Assembly (NCBI GenBank): GCA_900079765.1
Contig: LT599017.1
Span: forward strand, 930,001-994,000
Source: an uncultured Eubacteriales bacterium
Lineage (GTDB): Bacteria; Bacillota; Clostridia; Oscillospirales; Oscillospiraceae
Direction of reading: 5' to 3'
Length of the DNA stretch: 64,000 bases
The notes under the pieces were generated by a model. That model was not told where the DNA came from. It saw nothing but the letters and a program-made list of their open reading frames with translations, and searched no databases. How positions within the stretch are numbered: the first letter of the stretch is position 1; each line of letters starts with the position of its first letter. This document shows positions 33,621 through 40,820 of this stretch, one piece after another. Position numbers and translations under genes: made by a program.

Positions 33621-33797
33621 ATGTGTAATAACGATTTCGACGATTTCGATTGGGTTCGTGAGCTCGGACTGGACGAGGATGACATTCTCGATATCAGAGA
33701 TATGCTTGATAACGATGACACCCGCAGGTGCTTCCGCAGATGTTTCCGCAGGTGCCTGCGCAGATGCATCTTTTGCTGCCGCAGATGCAGCGGGTAA
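33621..33797 (+). CDS. Small acidic/Cys-Arg-rich protein, MCN family
   Basis: This 58-residue protein starts MCNNDFDDFDW. Residues 4-34 are strongly acidic (ELGLDEDDILDIRDMLDNDD). Residues 35-58 are a Cys-Arg block with CFRR, CFRR, CLRR repeats every four residues and nine Cys or nearly so. AAGGGGGG is 6 bases before the ATG. It has its own promoter and terminator. It is the intact relative of the gene at 8210. A spore-surface or metal/redox scaffold role is conceivable; there is no direct evidence. Confidence 0.75.
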   Translation: MCNNDFDDFDWVRELGLDEDDILDIRDMLDNDDTRRCFRRCFRRCLRRCIFCCRRCSG

Positions 33798-33819
33798 CGC
33801 CTTGAAGGCTTAATAGAGC

Positions 33820-33857
33820 CCGCCCCCGGAGGGAACCCTCCGGGGGCGGTAGTTTTT
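33820..33857 (+). terminator. Terminator of the small MCN gene
   Basis: CCGCCCCCGGAGGG and CCCTCCGGGGGCGG flank AAC, then a T-rich tail AGTTTTTCT. Confidence 0.85.
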
Positions 33858-33870
33858 CTGTCTTTCACCG

Positions 33871-34110
33871 TCATTCGGTGAGCTGGTCAATGCTAAATGA
33901 GTCAATGGAAAAGCCCAGCCCCTCAATTTTCCGCTGAATCTGAGCATGTGTTACGCCAGTTGTATCATAGTCGACGGCCAGGCTGCCGCTATGGCTGTTT
34001 ACACTGACAGACATGACGCCGGGCAGGGTGTTCAAATCCTTTTGAAGAACTTTCACATTGTGCTTGCCATCTACTTTTTCTAAATTAAAATAGGCGCTTG
34101 CGTGCGACAT
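33871..34110 (-). CDS. HMA-fold protein lacking the metal-binding CxxC
   Basis: From the ATG at 34110, with GAGGTGA 6 bases upstream, the protein is 79 residues. It has the ferredoxin-like fold pattern of heavy-metal-associated domains (VKVLQKDLNTLPGVMSVSVNSHSGSLAVDYD, then a second helix and FSIDSFS). The usual GMxCxxC loop reads VDGKHNV, with no Cys, so it should not bind copper in the normal way. A longer frame to 34269 exists, but its extra residues look unrelated. The role is unknown. Confidence 0.65.
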   Translation of the reverse strand: MSHASAYFNLEKVDGKHNVKVLQKDLNTLPGVMSVSVNSHSGSLAVDYDTTGVTHAQIQRKIEGLGFSIDSFSIDQLTE

Positions 34111-34322
34111 AAGAATCACCTCGCCAATAGCGTGCCCGGGTGTGGTCATTTCAATGTACCCTTGTCGATTTTGAAGCGGCGGGGCGGCGCCTTTGTGCCT
34201 TAAAGTATATAAACCACCTCTATCAGAGATATATGCACGGGAGATGGCCGAAAGAATTTCGCTGTTCATCCTCTATTTACTAGGTTATACTATTAGAAAC
34301 ATCAACTGTAAGCGGTGATTCC

Positions 34323-34517
34323 ATGTATCCATATCATAATCGAATTAAGCAGCGCATCCGTAATGGGGAATTAATTAAGTGGGAAATGGTCTATGATTAC
34401 CCTAAAATAGGAGAGTGTATTCTTCTTCACTTCTCTACAGTTCCGCATATACGCCCGATCAGACCGCATCGATATGTAGAGTATGCTGCGCTACTGGAGG
34501 GTATGACCGGGGAGTAA
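34323..34517 (+). CDS. Small conserved-looking protein of unknown function
   Basis: This 64-residue protein starts MYPYHNRIKQRIRNGEL and contains YDYPKIGECILLHFST and a basic RPIRPHRYVEY stretch. The even composition and closing Gly-Glu suggest a real small protein. A weak GGTGATT ribosome site precedes the ATG. I recall similar short proteins in Firmicutes but cannot name a family. It is divergent from the HMA-like gene. Confidence 0.6.
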   Translation: MYPYHNRIKQRIRNGELIKWEMVYDYPKIGECILLHFSTVPHIRPIRPHRYVEYAALLEGMTGE

Positions 34518-34544
34518 TAGGGTGTTCCAGCCGAATATTCATTC

Positions 34545-35294
34545 TCATTTAGCTTCATATCTGGCAGTCATCTTACTCATTAGCTTTCCCAATTTTATGG
34601 GGAACAGATAACAAGCCATTGTCTGTATTTTCTGCCCGAAGCTATGACAGATAATAAAAGATTTCTTATTTATGTGTTTTGAAAGTCCAACGCCTACTTT
34701 TTGGGGTTCAGCCATAAATTCTTTTGGAACAGGCAGAGGTTCGGCCGATTTGGTCCTGGTGAGGGGCGGATGAAAAATATGAAAACTGATGCCGTATTCT
34801 TGGTATTCGACATTCAGACATTTAGCAAGAGACTCGATCGCTCCCTTGCTGGAAGCATAGGGGCTGATGTTGACAAATCCCATTGTGCCAACACCAGAAC
34901 TTGTAAAAATAACCTTCCCGTTTTTTTGGTTCTTCATATAGGGTAAAACCACTTGGGACAAATGGAGTGCGCCATAAAAATTGACGTCCATAACGTTGTG
35001 AAATATTTCCTCGCTGGTTTGCTCCATACTCCCAAACGTGCACATACAAGCATTATGTATTGCACAATCAATGCCGCCAAATTTATTTATGCTTTCACCT
35101 ACGCAGAGTTTCATTTGCTTTAAGTCACGTACATCGCAAACCATAGGGAAAAGTGAACCATACTCTTTGCATAAACCGCTTAGGTTATCGGTTTGCAAAT
35201 CCAGAGCTGTCACGTTATAACCATCTACCAAAAGCTGTTTTACCAGATAATATCCGATTCCGGTTTCCGCACCCGTAATTACAACATTTTTCAT
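34545..35294 (-). CDS. Short-chain dehydrogenase/reductase
   Basis: This 249-residue Rossmann enzyme has the NAD(P) loop TGAETGIG at residues 7-14, HNACM in place of NNAG, the catalytic Ser in FTSSGVGTMG and the YASSKG active-site Tyr and Lys near residue 146. The C-terminal 50 residues carry a hydrophobic basic tail. AT-rich codons mark it as part of the accessory zone. The substrate is unknown. Confidence 0.88.
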   Translation of the reverse strand: MKNVVITGAETGIGYYLVKQLLVDGYNVTALDLQTDNLSGLCKEYGSLFPMVCDVRDLKQMKLCVGESINKFGGIDCAIHNACMCTFGSMEQTSEEIFHNVMDVNFYGALHLSQVVLPYMKNQKNGKVIFTSSGVGTMGFVNISPYASSKGAIESLAKCLNVEYQEYGISFHIFHPPLTRTKSAEPLPVPKEFMAEPQKVGVGLSKHINKKSFIICHSFGQKIQTMACYLFPIKLGKLMSKMTARYEAK

Positions 35295-35350
35295 GGATTT
35301 CCATCCCCCTAAACCAGTAAAGTAAATAATTGGAACTTATATACTTTATT

Positions 35351-35379
35351 ATAATATCATTTATACCAATTTAATTCAA
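35351..35379 (-). promoter_or_regulatory. Promoter of the short-chain dehydrogenase gene
   Basis: On the reverse strand TTGAAT (35379-35374) and TATTAT (35356-35351) are 17 bases apart, about 60 bases before the start codon. Confidence 0.5.
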
Positions 35380-35428
35380 GTAAGCCCTTCCGCTGGCAAG
35401 AGACAATGCAGGCAGGCCGGACAACATA

Positions 35429-35470
35429 AAGCAACCGTTCCCAGGGAACAATCCCCAAGAACGGTTGCTT
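35429..35470. terminator. Terminator-like hairpin
   Basis: AAGCAACCGTTC (35429-35440) and GAACGGTTGCTT (35459-35470) are perfect 12-base arms between two leftward genes. It probably ends the DJ-1/PfpI transcript. Confidence 0.65.
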
Positions 35471-35546
35471 GTTTCGCATTATTTTCATTCTTGGCAGCTC
35501 GACTTTTTCACAAATTGGATTTGTCAGCCCCTGATATACCTAATAA

Positions 35547-36125
35547 CTACCGCACCATGCCATACTTGAATTTATCGTGCCATAAATCAATTTCCTCATC
35601 TGTATCAATTTTCAGTATGTGAAAAATTGCATGGGCAAAGTCAACAGCAGCAGTTTCGTTTGCAGTTATAAAACCATTATCAACAACTAGTTGTGCAGAG
35701 ATATAAGAGCCTTGCCCTTCATAGCCGCGTTCATTTTGAAAAAGCTCTAAATCGTCTCCAGTATGCTTTATTTCATTAAGAAAGCCGTGTTTGCCTAAGA
35801 ATATAGTCGCCCCACATATAGCGGCGACAGGAACTTGAACATCTCTGGCTTTTTTGACAAAGGCCGCTATTTCATCATGACAGGTTTCTTGCCATGCAAA
35901 ACCACCCGGTAAGATGAGCATAGCAAGATTCTCAAAATTATAATAACTATCTATCGTATAATCAATTTCGGCCCGTATTCCACCAATCGATACTTTAGCT
36001 GTTCGATCAGTTGCAATTGTTTTAACGACATATGCAGGAACAGAATTTATTTCGGCAACTGCATAAGCGGCTTCCCAATCCGCCCAACGGTCCGTTAATA
36101 ACAATAAAACCTCTTTTTCTTGCAT
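35547..36125 (-). CDS. DJ-1/PfpI family protein
   Basis: This 192-residue flavodoxin-like protein has the family nucleophile elbow VAAICGATIFLGKHG near residue 97 and an acidic residue in LLLLTDRWADWEAA for the Cys environment. LILPGGFAWQ precedes it. The family includes deglycases, chaperones and ThiJ-type hydrolases, so the activity is uncertain. AT-rich composition agrees with the accessory zone. Confidence 0.88.
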   Translation of the reverse strand: MQEKEVLLLLTDRWADWEAAYAVAEINSVPAYVVKTIATDRTAKVSIGGIRAEIDYTIDSYYNFENLAMLILPGGFAWQETCHDEIAAFVKKARDVQVPVAAICGATIFLGKHGFLNEIKHTGDDLELFQNERGYEGQGSYISAQLVVDNGFITANETAAVDFAHAIFHILKIDTDEEIDLWHDKFKYGMVR

Positions 36126-36298
36126 TCAATAATCCTCCCGTTATATAAATAACCTATCAAAATTGCTTGGTAAAATCCTGTTTATTGCAGCTTTTATAAA
36201 TAGTCGGCAGTATTTGTATGCAATTATACCATATCCCCACGCCCATGCAAAGAGCAACAAAGCTTGTCCCGGACTGCAGCCGGGTTGCACCCAAAGAT

Positions 36299-36337
36299 AG
36301 CCCGGAGCTTACCGCCTTGGTAAGCTCCGGGCTTTTT
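36299..36337 (+). terminator. Terminator, orphan
   Basis: AGCCCGGAGCTTACC and GGTAAGCTCCGGGCT form a 15-base stem followed by TTTTT. No intact gene precedes it on this strand (36126-36298 shows none). Confidence 0.75.
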
Positions 36338-36377
36338 GCCTGCAGGTACTGTTATCCTATAAAATATAGAAACGCAA

Positions 36378-36579
36378 CACATAGAGTACTTCCCCTAGAG
36401 TGCATCGCCAAGGAAAGGGTGGCATGCCATGTAACCGGGACAACAATTTTGATAGAAACGATTGCGATCGGGGTAGGGATAATCTTACCTGCACATTCTT
36501 CTCCATGCAGACTCAGCAGCCTTTCTGCTGGAATGGACTTTATCGTGGACCTTTTTGCCGTATTGTGCGCGGGCAGTAA
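36378..36579 (+). pseudogene. Damaged member of the MCN small-protein family with its leader
   Basis: The leader ACATAGAGTAC...CCTAG is recognisable at 36379-36400, and AAGGAAAGG at 36410-36418 follows a partial duplication. The usual ATGTGTAAC start has become CCATGTAAC, putting a stop after the first ATG. An ATG at 36424 restores the frame and reads MPCNRDNNFDRNDCDRGRD. It then runs into sequence antisense to the gene at 36485-36649. The Cys-Arg block is gone and no promoter copy is seen upstream, so it is probably inactive. Confidence 0.6.
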
Positions 36580-36649
36580 GTCTTGCCGTACCATCCGAGA
36601 GATCTGTTATACTTGCGGTGATACCGAAGTCTTTATGGTAGGTCTTCAT
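36485..36649 (-). CDS. 54-residue basic protein of unknown function
   Basis: The frame begins at ATG 36649 with AAAGGAG 6-7 bases upstream, an excellent ribosome site. The protein reads MKTYHKDFGITASITDL and ends in a basic helix, KVHSSRKAAESAWRRMCR. The even pattern (two strands then a helix) looks like a real folded small protein. It overlaps the damaged MCN gene on the other strand. I cannot name a family. Confidence 0.55.
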   Translation of the reverse strand: MKTYHKDFGITASITDLSDGTARLTARAQYGKKVHDKVHSSRKAAESAWRRMCR

Positions 36650-36799
36650 GCTGCGCTCCTTTCTGCCGAATACAATGCCTCCGGCTGAGCTGAATCTTCA
36701 AAACCAAGCGGCTTTCATTCATATTCTATTCTGCTCTTGTTCAGTTCTCCCTTCCGTCGGCTATACGGCGAATGGGATTCGCAAAAAAGACTTATTCCT

Positions 36800-36922
36800 G
36801 AGAGTACAATGAAGAAACGCCGCACGAATGGAGCGGTCACAATGGAAATGCTGCATAAGCTATGCGAGCCGCTCCATTGCCAGCCGGGGGACCTGATGGA
36901 GTATGTACCAGAAAAAATATGA
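36800..36922 (+). pseudogene. C-terminal half of a Cro/CI-type regulator
   Basis: The frame reads NGAVTMEMLHKLCEPLHCQPGDL then MEYVPEKI, the second half of small HTH_26-type regulators. The first helices are missing, and upstream codons (from 36737) do not match the family. A shorter scrap of the same family is at 8950-9003. Confidence 0.65.
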
Positions 36923-37191
36923 AGATCGGAGCTCGCTATTACAGCGGGTCCCGACCAAATGCATATATTTGCACGGCGTTTGGGTTAGGGAATCCCGTTT
37001 CAACTACGTTTGCAAATGCGTCATTTCTTGGTGCACAATAGTTTAAAATGTAACACCTTTGCCTAAAAGATATTAATTCACATCTTTTATATTATGGCAT
37101 ATAATGCTATGTATGAAAGTTATCAGTTATTTGTTTCTTACATACACCCGAGACCAATGTAAAAATGGGTGTATAAAGGAGGAGTATAACT
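36923..37191 (+). other. Gene-free stretch before the heptad-repeat gene
   Basis: The stretch is AT-rich with no coding frame. CATATAATG at 37098-37106 resembles a sporulation-type -10 box (CATA core). A strong AAAGGAGGAG ribosome site lies at about 37176-37185. No terminator is seen. Confidence 0.4.
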
Positions 37192-37620
37192 ATGTGTAAC
37201 TTATTATGCAGTAGCCCTTGCCGGTGCAGATCCCGAGAAGGTATAAATGATATTCGTGAGGGCATAAGAGATATCCGAGAAGGGCTTAATGATATTCGAG
37301 AAGGACTAAATGATATCCGTCAAAACAATATCCGCGAAGGAATCAGGGACATTTGTGAAGGAATCCGCGATATCAGAGAGGGTCTGCGCGATATAGAAGA
37401 AGGCTTAAGAGACATTCGTTGTAGGATAAGCTGTGAAGGCTTGAGAGACATCTGCGAAGGTATCCGTGACATCCGTGAGGGTATTCGGGATATTTGTGAG
37501 GGTTTGAACGATATCCGCCAAGGCAACCGTGAAGAGGGTATCCGTGATATTCAAGAAGGGATTGCCGATATCGAAGAAGGCCTACGTGATATAATCGAGG
37601 GCTTGAGCGATATTTGCTAA
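37192..37620 (+). CDS. Heptad-repeat protein, four blocks of four, MCN start
   Basis: The 142-residue protein begins MCNLLCSSPCRCRSR. The remaining 127 residues are 16 copies of a seven-residue unit, EG(I/L)xDIx, in four blocks of exactly four. Linkers of exactly five residues separate them (QNNIR, CRISC, QGNRE). Hydrophobic residues fall at positions 3 and 6 of each unit, the spacing of a coiled coil, but each unit also holds a Gly. Cys occur in the head, one linker and four repeat ends including the last residue. AAAGGAGGAG precedes the ATG and a terminator follows. It is clearly translated in style but matches no family I know. Confidence 0.75.
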   Translation: MCNLLCSSPCRCRSREGINDIREGIRDIREGLNDIREGLNDIRQNNIREGIRDICEGIRDIREGLRDIEEGLRDIRCRISCEGLRDICEGIRDIREGIRDICEGLNDIRQGNREEGIRDIQEGIADIEEGLRDIIEGLSDIC

Positions 37621-37669
37621 CCCTACTCTAAAATTGAACTGCTATTTAAAGAAGCAGTAAGCTCATAAG

Positions 37670-37705
37670 GACACGCTCCCAGCTTTTTACGGGGGCGTGT
37701 CTTTG
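37670..37705 (+). terminator. Terminator of the heptad-repeat gene
   Basis: GACACGCTCCC and GGGGGCGTGTC form the stem with one mismatch, followed by TTTG. Confidence 0.75.
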
Positions 37706-37709
37706 AATT

Positions 37710-37801
37710 CCACCAAAAAAGCTATGGCAGAATATGGGCGAGGCCCTCAAATTGGGCGCGTGCTAGAAGACGAGGGCTTTGAGGTTCTAGTAAGACTTTA
37801 A
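37710..37801 (+). other. Possible gene scrap at the edge of the recombinase gene
   Basis: One frame reads AMAEYGRGPQIGRVLEDEGF then EVLVRL and stops at the end of the recombinase gene. It has no start or ribosome site. It may be the tail of a gene interrupted by the element, which would place an attachment site near 37700-37800. Confidence 0.3.
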
Positions 37802-39312
37802 ATCGCCAAAAAGGTTATGAAAAAGCCCCAAATCTTTCGATTTGAGGCCGTTTCATTTGGTGCAGTGTTTAATGATAAATCCGAACCCTCAATGTCTTTA
37901 AGAGAAACCGTTTTTGTGCCATCCTTGTAATTCCAAACCAGTACGATTTTATCATCATACAGATAAATTGCATTGACAAAGCTGTCAATCAGACGTTGGC
38001 GCTCTGCCTTATCCGAAATATCGGTGGTGCGGAATTTATGTAGCCAGAATAGTATCTGCTCTTTTGTGAGAACTGGATGCTGTAATTCGTCTTGTAGAAT
38101 ACTGACCTCCAACTGGTTTTTGCGTTCCTCCAATTCATCCAGACGCTTTTTGGTGGACTCATTGAAAATGCCAGCCTGTATGGCATTGAGCATATTTTCA
38201 ATGCCTTTCTGTGTTTCGGCAAGCTGTTTTTTCAGCATGGGGATAGTGTCACTTTCCTTGCCTTGCAAAGCAAATACAGTGTCAGCAATTTTGTTGATAA
38301 GCACATCATCCATGACCACCCGCATGGTTTGATGGATGACCAGAGTTTCAATCCAATCCTTCTTTACTGCCTTTTTGTCACACAGTTTCTTTTTCTTGGT
38401 GTTATGGCAACGATAATAGCGGTGAACATTTCCTGTATGACTGGTTCCGCTTTCACCCACCATATAACGCCCGCATTTTCCACAGTGAAGCTTTGTGGTC
38501 AGTATGTAATCGTCCTCTGCCTTATGACGGGCAGGGGCCTTCTTGTTTTTGCGCATCCGCTCCTGCACCCTGTCAAACAATTCATTTGGGATAATAGCAG
38601 GTATGCCATCCGGCACTACCACATCACGATAACTGTATTCGCCAATATAGCGGCGGTTTTTCAGCAAATGAGCCATGATGTTCAGTGTAATTTTTGTTCC
38701 TCTGCTTGTACGGATACCACGCTCGTTTAGCAGATTGACAAGCTGCTGCATGGTTGCGCCCTCACTGTAAGCCGTGAACACCTCCAGCACCACAGGAGCC
38801 GTAACAGGGTCGATTTGGAACTGCTGCTCCTTATCTACTACATAACCAATCGGGAGAGTACCGCCGTTGTAACGGCATTTGAGAGCATTATCCGTTAATC
38901 CTCTGATAACCTTCTCCGAAAGCTCAGCGGAGTAGTATTCCGCCATTCCTTCCAACATGGATTCCAACAAGATACCCTCGGAGCCACGAGAGATATTTTC
39001 GGTAGCGGACACAACGGTCACACCATTTTTTCGAAGCATCGCCTTATAGTGAGCTGAGTCATAGCGGTTTCTGGCAAACCGGTCTAGTTTCCAGACAATG
39101 ATGGTTTCAAACATGCCCTTGCCGCTGTCTTTAATCATCTGCTGAAATTGAGGGCGGTTATCTGTCTTGGCTGACAGCGCACGGTCGATGTAGCTACTTA
39201 GAATGTTAATACCTTTGCTTTCAGCAAACGCCATACATTCCCGCAACTGTCCTTCAATGCTTTCTTCCCGCTGGTTATCTGAGGAGTAGCGAGCATAAAT
39301 CACACCATTCAT
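37798..39312 (-). CDS. Large serine recombinase
   Basis: This 504-residue site-specific recombinase has the N-terminal catalytic domain with the nucleophile in YARYSSDNQ near residue 10 and WKLDRFARNRYD with active-site Arg. A recombinase domain follows (ALKCRYNGGTLPIGYVVD), then a zinc ribbon (CGKCGRYM ... YYRCHN) and a C-terminal coiled coil. It is of the TndX/phage-integrase type that moves mobile elements into specific sites. It overlaps the XRE regulator gene by four bases. It probably mobilised part of the AT-rich island. Confidence 0.93.
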   Translation of the reverse strand: MNGVIYARYSSDNQREESIEGQLRECMAFAESKGINILSSYIDRALSAKTDNRPQFQQMIKDSGKGMFETIIVWKLDRFARNRYDSAHYKAMLRKNGVTVVSATENISRGSEGILLESMLEGMAEYYSAELSEKVIRGLTDNALKCRYNGGTLPIGYVVDKEQQFQIDPVTAPVVLEVFTAYSEGATMQQLVNLLNERGIRTSRGTKITLNIMAHLLKNRRYIGEYSYRDVVVPDGIPAIIPNELFDRVQERMRKNKKAPARHKAEDDYILTTKLHCGKCGRYMVGESGTSHTGNVHRYYRCHNTKKKKLCDKKAVKKDWIETLVIHQTMRVVMDDVLINKIADTVFALQGKESDTIPMLKKQLAETQKGIENMLNAIQAGIFNESTKKRLDELEERKNQLEVSILQDELQHPVLTKEQILFWLHKFRTTDISDKAERQRLIDSFVNAIYLYDDKIVLVWNYKDGTKTVSLKDIEGSDLSLNTAPNETASNRKIWGFFITFLAI

Positions 39313-39671
39313 ACACTGTCACCGCCTTTCGATACCATCTCCATTAAAGCCTGTTTCAGCTTATCATTCATGGGGGATTTGGGGTCAAAGCACATTTCGA
39401 TAAACTGCCGAAACTGCTCATTCTCCTCGGAAAACTTCGGTTTATAGGAGTATAACTTGCCCTCCGGCTTGTCCGTCCTGCCGAAAATATAATCCAAAGA
39501 TACGTCAAAATAATCCGCATACCAGACAAGCAGAGGCAGAGGTACAGCAGACTGGTCATTTTCATATCGGTTAATACTAGATTGAGTTGCATTAGCCAAC
39601 GCTGCAAGTTTTGCCTGCGATAAATTCACGCTTTCTCGCAGCAATTTGATTTTTTCCGCAACCTCTTTCAT
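39309..39671 (-). CDS. Cro/CI-type regulator of the recombinase operon
   Basis: This 120-residue protein has a helix-turn-helix at residues 5-60 (LRESVNLSQAKLAALANATQSSINRYEND), then DYFDVSLDYIFGRTDKP and a helical tail. The stop overlaps the recombinase start, so the two are co-translated. It is likely the element's repressor. Confidence 0.88.
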   Translation of the reverse strand: MKEVAEKIKLLRESVNLSQAKLAALANATQSSINRYENDQSAVPLPLLVWYADYFDVSLDYIFGRTDKPEGKLYSYKPKFSEENEQFRQFIEMCFDPKSPMNDKLKQALMEMVSKGGDSV

Positions 39672-39884
39672 GTACAGCCCTCGCTTTCTTTTATTCTTAT
39701 ATTAACCCATATGCAAAACAAAATCAACTCATATTTAGATTCGATATGGATTCTCATAACGATTCGGATTGTTTTTGTGGGCCTTTACCGGAAACCGCAC
39801 TTTAAAGTGCTAAAACTTTGTCCGGGATTCCGTCTGGACGCGCACTTCCTTTTTGGCTACCATAGTAAGTAGGAGGTGGCGAAA

Positions 39885-40499
39885 ATGCAGAGCGTGATAA
39901 AGCAGATTTATAGCGGTAAGTTGTGCCCCGCTGAACGTTCCAAAGTATGTATTACAGAATTTTATAAGGCAAAAAATGTGGCGGTACTGGCTCATGATGC
40001 CTTTGAAGAAAAGCTGTGCCAAGCTATGAAAGAGGAACTGGACGAGTACCTTTCCAAAGAGTCGGACGTAACCGCTTATCATATAGAGCAGGCATTTTCA
40101 GACGGATTCAGGTTAGGCGCACAGCTAATGCTGGAGGTTTTGGAGGTGGCAAAGATGCTTGAGTTGGACTATATAGAAATAGATGGTTTGCTGTATCCCA
40201 ACATTGCCTTGGACGATGAGGAGCTTTATAGCGATCTTGGTAAATACGGCGATCTGCGGCTTAAATATCTGCACGAACAGAAGTCGGAAATATATCGGAA
40301 ACTGCTGTTTTCGGGCGAGCTGGCTCGGCACTGTGCCGATATGGAGCGGTCTGCTTTTGACATGGCAAAACGGATTCGAGGACAGTATTTGGAGCAAAAT
40401 CCTCCGCCCTTTGAGGATACATTAGCAAGGATACAGGTATTTACACTGGCACAAGATATTGCCGACGAATGTGTACTGCATGATCTGATATATGCCTAA
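39885..40499 (+). CDS. DUF6809-TnpV fusion protein
   Basis: From ATG 39885 (AGGAGGTGG upstream) the first 90 residues match DUF6809, a small protein of mobile elements: QIYSGKLCPAERS, then FEEKLCQAMKEELDEYL and FSDGFRLGAQLMLEVL. The remaining 115 match TnpV, a transposon-encoded accessory protein: LGKYGDLRLKYLHEQK and HCADMERSAFDMAKRI. The two are in one frame with no stop. A complete second ribosome site and ATG at 40155 begin the TnpV part, so TnpV may also be made alone. The fusion looks like a lost stop codon. Confidence 0.75.
   Translation: MQSVIKQIYSGKLCPAERSKVCITEFYKAKNVAVLAHDAFEEKLCQAMKEELDEYLSKESDVTAYHIEQAFSDGFRLGAQLMLEVLEVAKMLELDYIEIDGLLYPNIALDDEELYSDLGKYGDLRLKYLHEQKSEIYRKLLFSGELARHCADMERSAFDMAKRIRGQYLEQNPPPFEDTLARIQVFTLAQDIADECVLHDLIYA
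40142..40157 (+). promoter_or_regulatory. Internal ribosome binding site and start of the TnpV part
   Basis: GGAGGTGGCAAAGATG here is almost the same as GGAGGTGGCGAAAATG at 39872-39887. Both give the same spacing to ATG, so separate translation of TnpV is plausible. Confidence 0.6.
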
Positions 40500-40508
40500 A
40501 AGATAGCC

Positions 40509-40545
40509 GCCCTGCTGATTTACAGTCAGCAGGGCAGTTCTATTT
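40509..40545 (+). terminator. Terminator after the TnpV gene
   Basis: GCCCTGCTGA and TCAGCAGGGC flank TTTACAG, followed by AGTTCTATTT. Confidence 0.75.
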
Positions 40546-40585
40546 ATGGAAAATTAAACAGTGTAACTACAGTAAAACAAATTCG

Positions 40586-40679
40586 TTAAATTTCATCTTC
40601 AAATATGGGTTCGATATGCTCTCTATTCAGTTCTATTCTGCCCTTGGCATCCGAAATAAAAAGAGAAGCGGATGTAAAT
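40586..40679 (-). pseudogene. C-terminal scrap of an unidentified gene
   Basis: The reverse strand reads FTSASLFISDAKGRIELN then REHIEPIFEDEI and a stop, with a stop also just upstream and no start codon. It looks like the last 30 residues of a mobile-element protein. The rest of 40546-40820 shows no gene. Confidence 0.35.
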
Positions 40680-40820
40680 TACATTCCCACCATCTCCTAG
40701 TCAATACTTGCATAAAGGTAGTGGAAAGTCTCTAAAAAATGTGGTATGCTTCCCTTGTAAAAACTTGACTTTTCCATACAGCGTAGAAGCCATAAGTAAT
40801 GAATTCTAAGGGGGTGTACC

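Noticed and set aside
33472-33813. 113-residue plus-strand frame overlapping the MCN gene at 33621
   Set aside because: It is in a different frame from the conserved MCNN protein and spans the promoter and leader.
36218-36688. 156-residue plus-strand frame
   Set aside because: It crosses a terminator hairpin and the MCN leader, with no ribosome site or sensible composition.
37192-37620. Possible CRISPR array or tandem DNA repeat
   Set aside because: The 21-base periodicity is due to protein heptads, with variable third positions and an open frame; there are no spacers.
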